DNA from: Lasiodiplodia sp. COLG20
Taxonomy: Eukaryota > Ascomycota > Dothideomycetes > Botryosphaeriales > Botryosphaeriaceae
Direction of reading: 5' to 3'
Length of the DNA: 64,000 bases
NCBI GenBank assembly: GCA_009801085.1
Contig: VNWV01000020.1
Coordinates: 1 to 64,000, forward strand
The position numbers were made by a program, and so were the translations under genes. Below the pieces are notes generated by a model. That model had not been told where the DNA came from, did no database searches, and saw only the letters and a program-made list of their open reading frames with translations. Numbering within the stretch: position 1 is the stretch's first letter; every line of letters begins with the position of its first letter. This document shows positions 33,865-45,934 of this stretch, in pieces.

Positions 33865-36591
33865 ATGGCCACATCCACCCTCGTTCCCGACGACGACGCC
33901 AACGCCACCACGTGCGCCATCTGCGGCGCCACATTCCAGCGCGTGGGGCACCTCCGCCGGCACACGGCCAGCCTGCACCTCGGCGACCGGCCCTTTGCAT
34001 GTTCGATGTGCGATTCGCGTTTCGCCAGGAGGTGAGTGAGTTCGTTGGTCCCATCTGCGGCCCCGCAACGATAATGATGCACACAACAAGTCGATGACGC
34101 AGTTACCGACAGAGACACGCTCCAGCGCCATTTGATTGTGCATGGTGGTGCTGTCGGCGGCGCCGGCGCCGAGGACATCAAGCCCCGCCGCTCGAAGCAG
34201 CAACAGCAACAGCAACAGCACCGCCGGGCTGCGCGGGCCTGCCGCAGCTGCGCGAGCGCGCGGCAGCGATGCGATGGAAATCTGCCTTGCGGTCGTTGCG
34301 GGTCCAAAGCGCAGCCATGCTCCTATCCACCACAGCGGCATCCCAGGGCTGCAGCTGCCCGGCGCCGAGTGGCCAGCCCTGTGCTGCTCGTCGAACCGCC
34401 GTCCGCACCACCACCACTGCAGGAGCAACAGCAACCCTTAGGGAACGAGTTTCCGGCCGTTGTCGACCTCGACTGCATGGACCTGGGCTTGGACGACTTT
34501 TCGAGCTTGGATAGCGCCAGTTTTCCCAGCTGCATCTTCGACCCCCTGGCCATCCTCCAGGAACTGGATGCCGAGTGGCCTGGAGCTGGGGTGCCGCCGC
34601 CGCCGCTGGACGATGCTGCTGCTGCTGAGAGCGAGGCGGCGTCGGAGGAGCCCGGCTCGCCTTCATCTGACTCTGAGCCGCCAGTCATCAGCCTGACCGA
34701 GCCCGCGAACGATGGGCAGGCGCTCGGCTTCGGCCACGGTGCGTCCTTACGCCATGAAGAAGGGTTGTTGTCCTCCTCCTTCTCCCCCGACGACGATGAC
34801 GACATATGGCAGGCCGAAGACTACGGCCACGTCCCCACGATACCACCAGCCTGTTACTCGCAGATCCGGCAGTGCTACGCGCAGGTCAACGGCGGCGAGG
34901 GGCAGCACCTGCTGTACCCGACGACCTGTCTTGACGCCGGGCTGCCGTCCCGCGCCGCGCTGAACGCCTTCGTGCAGCTGTACTTCGAAGACTTCCACCC
35001 GGTCTTCCCGCTCCTGCACCGGCCCTCGTTCGACCCCGGCAGCACAACGGCGCCCTGGCTCCTTGTGCTGGCTGTGGCCGTCACCGGGTGCCGCTTCTCG
35101 CGCAATAATGTCTCCGCGGCCCGCGTCAACGGCATGCAGGAACTGCTGCGGCGCGCGATCCAGACGACGGTGAGTAAAGGGGAGGGAGGAGGAGCTGGCG
35201 GGCGGTGCGTGTTGCAGCGGCGACGGGCTGACGTGTGTACGTGTGGTGACAGATGGAGCGCGACCGCGCGGCTGTGGCGGGCGAGGTGTGGCTCGCGCAG
35301 GCGGCGCTGCTGAGCCAGACGGGCATGCTGTACACGAGCGACATGCGGCTGGTCGAGCACGCGCAGACCAACCACGCGCTCGTGGCCACGCTGTGCCGCA
35401 GGATCGGGTGCTTTGCGGAGAGGAGGAGCAGTGTCCCGGTCGAGGAGGGCGAGAGCTGTTGGGCTGCGTGGGTGGCGCGTGAGAGCGCGCGGCGGCTGGC
35501 GTACTGCGCTTGGTTGCTCGATTCGCAGCAGGTGCTGCTGTTTGACTTGCTGCCGGCCATCCCGATCGATATTTTGCGCGCGCGGGTGCCGTGTCCGGAA
35601 GAGTTGTGGGAGGCGCCGTCTGAGGCTGCCTGGCGTGCAATCCGCAGCGCTGCCTGTAAGTCCGCCGCGCCTGCCCTTCCACCTCACTAACACTTGAACC
35701 GCAGACAGCCACCCACCCCCCAAAAACCTACGTGCCGAGCTGGCGCTGCTCTACCGCACCAAGAACCGGCGTGAGGGCCTTGGAGACTTTGCAGCGCTGA
35801 TGCTGGTGCTCGCCGTCCTCCGCGACTTCCAAGGGCAGCAGCGCCACCACGCTCCTCCTCCTCTTGCCAGCGGGGGGCTCCCGCAAGCTGACAGCAACCC
35901 CGCCAGCCTGGCCGAGCAGTACCTCGAGCCGCTACTAACAACAGCGCATCCCGCACGCACACGACTGCAACTAGCAACCCTTCACCACGTCCACCTCCTC
36001 AGCATCCTCCTCCGCATCTCGCTCCGGGACCTCTTCGCCTTCTCGGGCTGGCGCACCGACAGCGCCGGCGAAGCCATCCGAAACGCCTGCGTACGGCTAC
36101 GGCGGCGATATAGTCGTCAGCGCGCGGCACAGGAGCTGCGTCGTGCGGTGCTGGCCGCTGCTCGCCTGTTCGAGTCACTCCGCAGCAGGACCCCCAGCAC
36201 CCGTGCCCACCACGAGCCCATAGCCCTGCTCGTTGCCGTCCTGACTGTCTGGCTGTATAGCGTGGTGGATGACAATGTTCCACGCGATGAGAACGAGGAG
36301 AACGACGACGACGTCAACCGCCAGCGCCGCACGCTGCTGCTCGGCCGCGAGCCAAGCGACAAGGCGGCTGAGGATGCTTGGGTTGCTGCAGGTGCTGCTG
36401 CTGAGTCAGGTATCAGCGTCCGTCTTGGCGGTGTGGGGTGTATCCGGGGCGGCTGCGGGACGGACCGGCGCCTCATCCGCGAGGCGGTGCGGATGCTACA
36501 GGAGCGGCGGGCTTGGAACTTGAGTGAGGCGGTGGCGGGGGTGCTGACGCTTCAGGTTACCATGTGTCGAGACGGCGGGCTGCACCGGTAG
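33865..36591 (+). CDS. Transcription factor with two C2H2 fingers plus a Zn2Cys6 cluster
   Basis: Exons 33865-34031, 34113-35169, 35253-35655 and 35705-36591 give 837 aa. Finger 1 is Cys17, Cys20, His33, His38. Finger 2 is Cys46, Cys49, His62, His66, with its Arg split by the first intron. A short run of seven Gln (residues 85-91) precedes the Zn2Cys6 cluster at Cys99, 102, 109, 115, 118 and 125. An acidic, Ser/Pro-rich segment follows. The fungal regulatory domain then begins near FVQLYFEDFHPVFPLLHRPSF and continues through GEVWLAQAALLSQTGMLYTS. This double-DNA-binding layout is known in a minority of fungal regulators. It runs convergently toward the phytoene-dehydrogenase-like gene. Targets are unknown. 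Confidence 0.92.
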
Positions 36592-36800
36592 CCTCCAATG
36601 CTCATTTCTCCATGTGAGATATTGGAAGGTGGTTGGTCCATCTTTGGTCTTGTAGGAACATCGTGGTCTGAACGTCGCGTGGCTCTTCCCAGCCCCTCTG
36701 ATACATCATCTCTGTATTGCTAAACACTCACAGTACATGGGAGACAATTCCTCAGCAGCCAACTCCAACGAACGCTAAAAAAGCCATCCACAGGCCCCAA

Positions 36801-38480
36801 CTACAGCTTCGATCCCGCGTCACCCTTCTCAAAAAGCGCCTTGAAGTCCAACCCCAGATCCTCAAAAATGACCTTCGCCGTCGGCCTGCCACCACCCCAC
36901 ACGCCTCCGCCAGGATGCATAAACGGCCCCGCCAAATACAGCCTCTCCACCCCCGGCACGCGGTACCGCGCCAACGCCTTCGTTGGCCTGCTCGCCCCCA
37001 TCTGCGCCGGCGCCATGGCCAAGCCGCAAATATCACCGCGCTGAAAGCTCGGGCTGTCGCGCACGTGGTCCGTCGGCGCGACGACGTGATAACTCAAAAT
37101 ATTCTCGGGCGTCAGGTTCGGCGCGAAGCGCGCGAGGTGCCGGAAGACGCGGTGCGCGAAGTCGTCCTTGACCGCATCCCACGCCTGCTCCGCGCCGCCG
37201 CGCGCCCCAGCCTCCGCCAGATCGTGCTTGACCATCGCCACAACATGCAGCGTCGACTTCCCCGCCGGCGCGCGCGTCGGGTCCAGCGCCGTCGTGCACC
37301 CCGCGCCGACGATGACAGCGCCTTCGTCGGGCAGCCGCCCGGCCTCGATGCCGTCGTAGGCGTCCATCAGCTCCTTCATGCTGCCGGGACACACGGTGTT
37401 CATGATGGCGGCGTCGGCGATGGGGCCCGCCCTGTACCGCAGCGGCGCGTCCAGCGCCGCGTGGATGGCGAACAACGTGTAGTCGGACAGCTTCGTCTGC
37501 TGCGCGTCGGCCACGATTGCGGGATCCAGCCCGTCGACGAAGCGGTCCAGCAGGTGCGGGTGGATCTGGCCGACGACGGCGTCGCGCGCGCGGATGATGC
37601 CGGAGCGCGTGCGCACTCCCACGGCGCGGTGGCTGCTTTCGTCGACTTCGACCTTGATGGCTTCGGTGTTGAGCCACACGTCGCCGCCGTGCGCGCGGAT
37701 GCAGCGGATCACGGCGTCCGTGAAGCCCGTCCCGCCGCCGCGCGGGAGCGCGAGGCCGAAGCGCTCGGCGAGTCCGAGGCCCAGGTAGGTCATCAGGCCC
37801 GAGTCCGGGTTCTTGGGGTGCGCGAGCTGGATCTCCGTCACGAAGCGCAGCAGAGCCACTTGCACAGTTTCGTGCGTGAAGTACTGCGTGATGATGTCCA
37901 GCGAGCTCTGCGTGCTCGCAGCCGCCATGGCCGCAGCGACAGGACCATCGCCCGTGAACGCGGTCGACACGTCGATGTCGACGGGCGGCTCGAACATGCC
38001 CGGCATGATCGCATCCACGATGCCCACCGCCACGTCCATAAACCTGTCATACGCCTCCGCGTCCGCCGCACTCAGCTTCGCTATCTCGGCCTTCGTCCGC
38101 GCGCGGTCCTGGTAGATCGGCAGCACCCCGTCCTCGAAGACGATGGCGTACAGCGCGTCGGGCCGCAGGTACTGCAGGCCCCACTTGGCCTGCAGGCCCA
38201 ATTCGTCGCGGGAGATGAGTGGGTTTGCCAGGATCATCTGGTGGATGGCGCTGTGCCGCTCGCTCTTGTACCCCGCGTCGGCCATTTCGAGCGACGCCAC
38301 GCCGCCGCCCGCCCAGGCTTGCCGTTCCAGGACCAGCACGCGCTTGCCGGCAGCGGCGAGGTAGGCGGCGGTTACGAGGCCGTTAGAGCCGGAGCCGATG
38401 ACGACGACGTCCCAGGTTGAGGAGGAGGAGGTTGCGGAGGAGGGGTGGTGGGTGTGTTTGCCGAGGGTGGTGAAGGACAT
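36801..38480 (-). CDS. Phytoene-dehydrogenase-like FAD oxidoreductase (PYROXD2-like)
   Basis: Single exon, 559 aa from the ATG at 38480; the open frame extends a few codons upstream without an ATG. The dinucleotide-binding motif VVVIGSGSNGLVTAAYLAAAGKRVLVLER (given here only as a landmark) follows a Ser/His-rich leader, residues about 23-51. Further landmarks are LPRGGGTGFTDAVIRCIRAHGG, then the FAD-contacting C-terminal segment LYLAGPFMHPGGGVWGGGRPTA. The group includes carotenoid desaturases and the mitochondrial PYROXD2 proteins; it is not a typical fungal carotene desaturase. Substrate is unknown. High GC and no introns set it apart from neighbours. It ends 209 bases from the regulator's stop, tail to tail. 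Confidence 0.88.
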   Translation of the reverse strand: MSFTTLGKHTHHPSSATSSSSTWDVVVIGSGSNGLVTAAYLAAAGKRVLVLERQAWAGGGVASLEMADAGYKSERHSAIHQMILANPLISRDELGLQAKWGLQYLRPDALYAIVFEDGVLPIYQDRARTKAEIAKLSAADAEAYDRFMDVAVGIVDAIMPGMFEPPVDIDVSTAFTGDGPVAAAMAAASTQSSLDIITQYFTHETVQVALLRFVTEIQLAHPKNPDSGLMTYLGLGLAERFGLALPRGGGTGFTDAVIRCIRAHGGDVWLNTEAIKVEVDESSHRAVGVRTRSGIIRARDAVVGQIHPHLLDRFVDGLDPAIVADAQQTKLSDYTLFAIHAALDAPLRYRAGPIADAAIMNTVCPGSMKELMDAYDGIEAGRLPDEGAVIVGAGCTTALDPTRAPAGKSTLHVVAMVKHDLAEAGARGGAEQAWDAVKDDFAHRVFRHLARFAPNLTPENILSYHVVAPTDHVRDSPSFQRGDICGLAMAPAQMGASRPTKALARYRVPGVERLYLAGPFMHPGGGVWGGGRPTAKVIFEDLGLDFKALFEKGDAGSKL

Positions 38481-40261
38481 GGTTGGGAACACTTTTTGAG
38501 AAGAACGATTGGAGAAGAGGTGTAGTGGAATTGGAATAGAGCTGTATCGATATCGCTTCCTCTTGTGTATATAGATGTATATATATATATATATATACTT
38601 AAGTCCAACTCCCTGTTTGCGACGGGAAGTGGCGGATGCCCATAAAGAGCTAGTGTGGGGCGGCTAGTACGGGGCCGATGCTGAGGGGCCGCAAGCACAG
38701 GATCGACAACATTACGAACGCGCGGCAACATCGGCGCGGGCCCGCAGCCAAGAACACTTTCTGCATTCAAGTTGACGGTGTATCAGTCAGTGAAGGGGTG
38801 GCCGCCTTAGACACATAATTACTGGACATTGTTTCTTCTTTGACGCCTGATATAAGAAGCAAGGCGTCCATTGTGATGTTATTATCATTACTAGGTTCCC
38901 AATATCTCAGTGCCTGCCTAGTTATCCACGACCTGTGTCAGAATAAATTGCTTAACAGAGCTATACAAGTAGCAATAAGTCTTAAACCGCAACTAAGACC
39001 ACATCCCGAATTAGCAATGTAGTCATCCATGCCGGCAATATGCGCTTCCAAGACCGGCCCCGCCACCGGCCCGCGGAAAGTTACGCCAAGGATACCAAAC
39101 ACAAAGCTGCCGGAGGAAAGCTTGGAGCATGGGTAGGTACTTTACAAATTGCGATGGTCTAGATGGATCAATTTTCAAAGCAAAGCCACAAGGGGGTTTC
39201 CGTGAATGACTTTACGTTCTGGTGGAGCAGCCACACAGGAATATAATGGCGCTGGTGCTCACAGGGTAAAGGGATGTTTGCAGTCTCAGAAGGTGGACTT
39301 TCACTGTCTTGAGGCTGTTGAAGATTGATCTGAAGCGACAGAACGTAAAATAAATGGACTTCTTAGTTATATGAATACACAAGATACGGAGTAAATATGT
39401 AGACAGTAGTAAAGCGTGAATTACGCGATATGACTTCAGCAGAGCCATCGGGTTTGCTTTTACTTGTAGAAGCATCTTGATGCTGGGGGTGACATTTCTC
39501 GACGAAATACAATGAGTATCTCTGCGCCCTCTGTGATCTGAAACATCCAGATATGGTTTGGGGACCCTGCTTTTTGTGCTTCCCGGATGGTGATCTCTTA
39601 GACTGGCAGTCCATGTCAAATAGTCCTCCACGAGTAGGGCAATAAATCCCTGTATGTTTTTCCTTGTTTTGCAATCTCGGGTATTTTTCTAAGATTTCTA
39701 CTTTGCTTGCTGCTCCCATCAAGCACTGTAGTCCTGTCCAATCTCCCTATTGCGTGTACGTCCAGCGTCATCCTGAACGATAAGGTACCTTTCTATGTCT
39801 CAGCTACCCGCGCTTAATTAATCGGACTTAGCACCAGGGTCCTTGTTGGACCCTGGACCAATACGTTCCGATCTACGGCGTAATGTGGGGCTGTTATACT
39901 ACGCGTGCCCTTGCCCATCGTTCGATTCGCCAGACTGGAGAATCCTTTTTTAAGGAGCGTGGAGCCAAGCCAAGAGACAGCTCGTTTTTCCGATAGCTTA
40001 GTTATAAGTGGCCCCCCATCAATGGTCATTTCTGGAGCACTCCGCACAGTCATGAACTTCATTCATAGCCATAAATTTTCCTACTTGAGCCACGTTGACT
40101 ATCTCAACCGGCCTCTATGTATACCCTACTAATAACAAAAGAAAAAAAATTACGGAGTGTCCATAACCAGCCAGCCACAACCAGCCGCAAAAAAAGCTCC
40201 AATCCAACCAACAAACGAAAAGAAGGGTATCATCACTTTTGTGTTTCCTGTGTGTAAGTCA
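38481..40261. other. Intergenic, nothing recognised
   Basis: 1.8 kb with a TA microsatellite near its start. Open frames on the minus strand at 39212-39722 have no recognisable domain, leader or conserved pattern. It separates the flavoprotein's promoter from the 3' end of the Pth11-like gene. Confidence 0.45.
38578..38597. repeat. (TA)n microsatellite
   Basis: About ten TA units, roughly 100 bases upstream of the flavoprotein ATG on the minus strand. It may serve as its TATA region. Confidence 0.8.
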
Positions 40262-41705
40262 TTACTGCCTGCTCGGCGCCCTCGCCTGCTCCTCGCTGAC
40301 GGTATAATCCACCGTCTTCGTAATCTGAAAATGCGTCGTCGTCCCTCCTCCTCCGGCAAACTGGCCCCCCTGCCCTATCTCCCCGCCATTCTTCAGTATC
40401 TGCCGCTGATCCGACTCGACGCTGATCCCATCCTCGCTCCCGTTCTTCTTGCGCACCGTCTCCAGCGCATACGCCTTGGCGCCCATCGTCTTCGCCTCGA
40501 TCTCTCCCCCGCCGCCGCCGAAGCTGCCGTCGAAGACGTCGTCGTCGGGCAAGCGGGACTGCGCGCGCGAGCGCCGCGAGGCGTAGGTGTTGCCGTAGCG
40601 CTGGTTCGAGGTGCCGTAGCGAGAGGAGCCCGTCCCGCGGAGGGAGACGCCGAAGTAGCGCGTTAGGATGCCTTCGAAGGTCGCTTTGAGGGGCGGCAGG
40701 CTGGCGGCCCAGAGTCCGCAGTTCATTTCGACGCTAGGGGGAGGGAGGGAAGTGTTAGTGGGGGGGTTGGGAGGGGAGAGAGACGGGGGTGGGGTTGCTT
40801 ACTTGACCCAGATGCTGAGCGAGATGCCGTCCCATGTCGGGTCCGTGGTTTTCATCAGGGCGGGGAGCTTGGTGATTTTGACGATGGCGCTGACGGTGGC
40901 ACTGGGAGGAGGGTTAGTGAGAGGACGGGGAGGGAGAGAGAGGGTTGGCGCACACTAGGCCGATGAGAAAGACGCCTCGGAGCGCCCAGCGGTTGTAGAT
41001 GGAGAGCTTCAGCTTTGTGAGGCAGACCAGCAGGCCGAAGGTGAGTAGGAGATCGGTGAGGATGTTGCCGACTAGACTGGCGATTAGTTTTGGACGGTCG
41101 CCCTACGAGGGACAATGAGAGCTCACCAGACTGAAGGTATGCCAGGGCCACGTTGACACTAATTGGCCAGCAGGTGCCGTTGATCATCGGGTTCCAGATC
41201 TTTTCCATGGGGGTGCAGCTCTTGAAGCAACCGATGAGCACGTTCATGTTGACCAGGACGGAAAGCACCATCGTGAACCAGACGATGACGGTGAAGGTCC
41301 TGGCCAGTTGGATCCGGAGCATGGAAAAGCCGATGCTCAGCTTCATCGTGCCCATGGCGACGCCGTTGGTGAGGATGCCGAAGTTTGAGAATTTCATGGC
41401 TTCTGGTATGTGCGCCGGAGGGATCGTCAGGATGGGCTTTCCATAGCCGTTCATTGCGCTTGCGATGCCTAGGGCGGTCGTCGATATTGTCGCAGCCTGA
41501 GAAAGTTCCGTGAGCATGTGGTCGAAGGGCGCGAGTGTACGGACAGACTCACCCAGGCGACGATGATGAAGCCATCGTCCAAACCAAATGCCTGAGTCTT
41601 GAACATGCGAGTCCACAACCGGGCGGCGACGAAGACAGAGGCGAAAATGGTCAGGACGACGATGATAACGATGTATTCCGTCGACTGGTCACGGGTGTCG
41701 TCCAT
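40262..41705 (-). CDS. Pth11-like rhodopsin-domain membrane protein
   Basis: Minus-strand exons 41705-41553, 41496-41127, 41071-40954, 40901-40803 and 40733-40262 give 403 aa. Hydrophobic helices include YIVIIVVLTIFASVFVAARL and MKLSIGFSMLRIQL. Others are FTVIVWFTMVLSVLVNMNVL and, after splicing, VGNILTDLLLTFGLLVCLTKL. The last membrane part, WVNVEMNCGLWAASLPPLK, is the conserved end of the fungal rhodopsin/Pth11 family. A hydrophilic, Gly/Ser-rich cytoplasmic tail of about 140 residues follows. The extracellular CFEM domain found in Pth11 itself is absent. Such proteins are receptor-like but mostly of unknown ligand. The start is the first ATG before helix 1. Confidence 0.9.
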
Positions 41706-42944
41706 GGCTCACGGATCGCGGATCGTGAAGATCCAGAGTCAAAAACACAGCAAGATCTGCTGGGGACAGGCTGCTGGGGCGCATAAGTAAAGCGGGCTTC
41801 ATGCGACCCAAGGACGGGGGGCAATCTTCCGGCGGGAGGCATTGCGCCTTCCCGAGGCATGCTGGTAACCTGAGAGCTTTTTTAGTGGCGACGGGCAGGT
41901 TGCCTATGTTTGAGGCTAAGGCGGACGCCCGCTACGCGATTCAGCTCTTGGGCTCAATGGTCATAGCACGCCAAGGCGGGAGAGGTCCTATTTCAATACG
42001 AACGGCTATCTCCAGATGGTACCTGGATGACGTAGAGGACGAGTAGTGTTAAGTATGCGATGCAGCTGCATGGCGTCGCGGAGAATATTGTGCGCATTTT
42101 TTTTTCTCCGCACGATGCAGAGGAGTGTGGTGCAGCACAAAAGCCGTTGGCCGGGGTCGGCAAATCCTTAGGCTTAATATGTGGTGCAAGCCAGTGGCGG
42201 GCTGTCACGTCGGGAATAAATTGCGCTATAACGTTCTCTGCCATCCGTCGCGGGCTTTGCCGCAGCCACCATGGCTACCCGATGCCAGCAGCCTCTCCAG
42301 GTTAGATCCTTCAGCTGATTCTAGCCTTCTCGAAGATGACCACCCCGTTGAATTCTCACGCTATCCCCGCTGAAACTTAATTTAGCGAGTGGTCCCGGCT
42401 TTAGGGCCTCCGCTCGCGTATCGCCCCAGAGCCTTATACGAAGTCGGGACCGCCCGAATCCCTACCTCCTGCACTTCACGAGCATATGGCCGACAAAGCT
42501 TAGCTGACGCCGCCGTTCCAGTCGGGAATTCCAGTGCTTTGGATCGCCATGAAAATGGTTCGACGGCCCAGTGTTGCAGTTCCTTGCGTGCGTATCGCCC
42601 GCCGGGGCGGCCTCGCCGTGTCTGCAGCTGCGCCGCTTTCGGCCCTATTTCCCAAAAGGACCGCGGTTGACTCGCTCCACCACCTTCAATAACAAGCGAC
42701 CTCCGAGAACAGCCCAGCGTTCTCTAGCAGTCTCCCATCGAGTAGTCTGCCCCTTCATCATTTGCGAATGGCTCGCATGGCTCTTGCCGGTGGCACAGCT
42801 CGGGGTCGACTGACAATGTATATCGCTCGTCCGCATCCATAGCATTCCGGCCTCTCGTATATAATTTGGGCGTCTGGCTCAGACATCCAAGTCATCCCCT
42901 GTCTCGCACATCTGTCACTCGTTTCAAGTCTTCTGGTGCTCACC
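41706..42944. other. Intergenic between divergent genes
   Basis: No gene is recognised in 1.2 kb between the divergent Pth11-like and GMC genes. Several frames of 60-90 codons show no domain or leader. Confidence 0.45.
42858..42865 (+). promoter_or_regulatory. TATA-like box of the GMC oxidoreductase
   Basis: TATATAAT lies about 85 bases upstream of the ATG at 42945. Confidence 0.45.
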
Positions 42945-44935
42945 ATGGTTCGCTCTTTTTCCAACTCGCCTTTGGGCAAGATCATCACCTTCGCTGGTGT
43001 TGCTTCTGCTGTCGCCGTCACTGGCTCGGTTGACGGCAAGTCGTATGACTACATCATCGTCGGCGGCGGCCTCAGTGGTCTGGTTGCTGCCAACCGTCTG
43101 AGTGAGAACTCTAAGGGTAAGTCTGTCGCATGTCTGCACATCAGCCTCATGCTGACATGGCCGCATAGTTTCTGTTCTGGTCATCGAGTATGGCCCCGTC
43201 GACAGGAGCAACAAGACTCAGGTGCCCTTCTATGCCACCTCTACCAACACGGCCGGCATGTTCAACATCTCGTCGGCGCCGGAGCCATTCCTCGCGAACG
43301 CCACCTTTCCCCTTATGGCTGGCTCAATTGCAGGAGGCGGTTCAGCCGTCAACGGCATGGTTTGCGGCAGAGCTTCCGCAGCCGATTACGATGCTTGGGA
43401 GCAGCTCGGCAACCAGGGCTGGGGCTGGAACGGGCTACTCCCCTACTTCAAGAAGGTCAGTGTGGCGCCAAGCCTCGCGTCGGTAACTTTGCTGATCCTT
43501 TCTAGGGAACCACCCTGGGAGTTCCTTCGGCTGAAGAAGCCGAGAAGCTTGGCTACACGTGGGACCCCTCCTACTACGGAAATGGTCCTCTGCAAGTCGG
43601 CTACCCGGACTTCCAATATCCGGACATGTACACCTTCTTCAACGGTTTCGAGGAGCTCGGCTTGACCTTCCAGAAGGACCAGGGCGCCGGCAACAACACC
43701 GGTCTCGTCTGGGCACCTTCCGCTCTTGACACCAAGACCATGACCAGATCGTCGTCGCTGACTGCCTACTACGATCCCGTCTCCACCCGCAAGAACCTCA
43801 ACCTCCTTACTGAGCACAAGGTCAACCAGGTCATCCTCGCCTCGGACCTGACTGCTCAGGGCGTCAAGATCACCAACCTGGCCGACGGCTCCGTCTCCTC
43901 CGTTTACGCGAAGAAGGAAGTCATCCTCGCCGCCGGTGCCATCCACACCCCTCAGATCCTCCAGCTCAGCGGTATCGGCCCTAAGGCCGTCCTCAAGGCC
44001 GCCGGCATCAAGGTCAAGCTCGACCTGGCCGCCGTCGGCAGCAACTTTCAGGACCACCCCGTGGCCTACTCCATGTGGAACCGTAAGTCCCCCCTCCCAC
44101 ACTCCCGACCGAGAGCATCCACTAACCCCCCACAGTGAACCAAACCTTCCCCAACGCCGGCTCCCTCGCCGCCAACGCCACCTTCAACGCCGAATCCCTC
44201 GCCGCCTACGTCGCCAACAAGACGGGCCCCTACACCCGCGCCCAAGGCAACAGCGTCGCCTTCCTCTCCCTCTCGACCATCACGTCCTCCGTGACCACCC
44301 TCCTCGCCGACCTCGCCGCGCAGATCCCGCGCACCTACCTCCCCGCCATCTACTCCGACTCCGCCCTCCTCAAGGGCTTCAACGCCCAGCGCGACATCCT
44401 CGTCAAGCAGCTCGCCCAGGCCGACGTCGCGGCCATCGAGTTCCCCTTCTCGGGCGCCGGCTTCGTGCCCAACGCGATCCAGAAGCCGCTGTCGCGCGGC
44501 ACCGTCTACCTCAACGCGTCCGACCCCAACGGCGCGCCCGTCGTCACCCACCAGGCCTTCTCCAACCCCTTCGACCGCGCGCAGATCTTCGCGGCGATGC
44601 AGTTCACCCGCAAGTTCTTCGCCAGCGGCGCGCTGGCCGAGATGGCGCCGGCTGAGACGGCGCCTGGTGTGGCGGTCGATAGCCAGGAGGCGTTCTTCTC
44701 GGCGATGACGGCGGCGGGATTGATGAGCCCGACGTTTGCGCATCCCAGTGGCTCGTGCCCGATGATGCCCCGCAAGAGCGGTGGTTGCGTTGGTGCGGAT
44801 CTGTTGGTGTATGGCGCGAAGAAGCTGAGTGTGATTGATGCGTCGATTATGCCGATTATTCCGTCGAACCATCTGCAGGCGTCTGTGTACGCGGTTGCGG
44901 AGAAGGCGGCGGATCTGATTAAGGCTAGGGCGTAA
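42945..44935 (+). CDS. GMC-family FAD oxidoreductase (aryl-alcohol oxidase / glucose-dehydrogenase-like), secreted
   Basis: Exons 42945-43116, 43169-43455, 43506-44082 and 44136-44935 give 611 aa. A leader (IITFAGVASAVAVTGSVDG) precedes the FAD motif YDYIIVGGGLSGLVAANRLSE. GMC signatures follow: MAGSIAGGGSAVNGMVCGRASAADYDAW, the first GMC signature (landmark only), and the second, AAGAIHTPQILQLSGIG. The C-terminus has HPSGSCPMMP, DASIMP and IIPSNHLQASVYAVAEKAAD, which contains the catalytic His and the FAD-closing helix. The enzyme oxidises primary alcohols or sugars, transferring electrons to oxygen or a quinone; the acceptor is unknown. Codon use is strongly C-ending, suggesting high expression. 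Confidence 0.94.
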
Positions 44936-45934
44936 GTCCATGGACTTTGATGTAAACAAAATTCTTTCCCTTCGTCAATTTTATTCGATGATATCATAGA
45001 CTAGTTCGGTTTACTTTATACTATTCTTGACATACCAATTCTGGTTGAACCACTCTATCTGCCTTTGTGTAAAGAGAACATGTGTTAATGTTCCACATGG
45101 AAACTTGTTTGACACATCAAAGGTAAAGATCAAGAGGCGTGGTAATGTCAAAGAAAAATCTGCGGCATCGTCCATCCATTACCACGTTGGGTTAATGTGT
45201 TCCGTCTTATTTGATGGCTGGGCTGGGCCTCACATGGTCCAAGATGGTTCCAAGAGCATTTACCGTTTAAGGAACTCTTGCACTACTTCTCTTCCTCCAT
45301 TTCCCCCATTGAAAGTAAGAGACAAAATACTGCAAACGAATTAGTAAAACGTTACAAGGCGCAGAGGGTGCGCGAAGCCTTCTTTCCCCGTTTCTTTGTT
45401 TGGAGGCAAATGGCGCAGGCCAGCCACCAGAGCCGCGAAATGAGACACGGCGGCCTACTCGTCGCTGCATAGAGTAAGCAAGGCGTATCTCAGACAGACA
45501 CGCGGTTCTGGACATGAGTTGCCGTGTATCAATTGCCCGTTTGGGGGCTGTATGCAGCTAGAGGATCGTCATCCAATCAGGTAAGCATACATCCGCCCCC
45601 CGGGCTTTCCATGTACAACGATAAGCCTCCTTGAGCAACGCATAGGTGTTGGCCATACCTGCTACCACCTATTGCCACTGCTTCCGACCGACAAAAGAGG
45701 ACAGAGGCGTCACCAAATGTCGCACTTGAAAAAGTGAGATGACGTTCTTCTCGTCGATGAAGTTCTTGAGGAGTTATAGCTTCTCTTCGTATCCGTAGCA
45801 ATTCATGCTTTCGCACAGAGCTTTTTTCTGTGCTTTCGGATATAAGCAGTTGATGAACTCTGAAGTTTAATATGCTTCCATCTCAGTCTTCAATCTCGCG
45901 CTTTATTTGGTGGTGGAAGGATTGTGTGCAACCC
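44936..45934. other. Convergent intergenic spacer
   Basis: Between the GMC stop and the lectin-like gene's stop. Nothing recognised beyond short random frames. Confidence 0.45.

Noticed and set aside
33738..34097. 119-codon frame overlapping the start of the C2H2/Zn2Cys6 gene
   Set aside because: It is in the wrong frame; the spliced frame gives two proper zinc fingers.
36717..38420. A 567-codon plus-strand frame
   Set aside because: Arg/His-rich antisense shadow of the GC-rich flavoprotein on the minus strand.
39212..39722. Two overlapping minus-strand frames of about 120-140 codons
   Set aside because: Random-looking composition in an A/T-rich gap; no features.
43443..44959. Long minus-strand frames opposite the GMC gene
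   Set aside because: Low-complexity Gly/Arg/Val-rich shadows; the plus strand has a full GMC protein.
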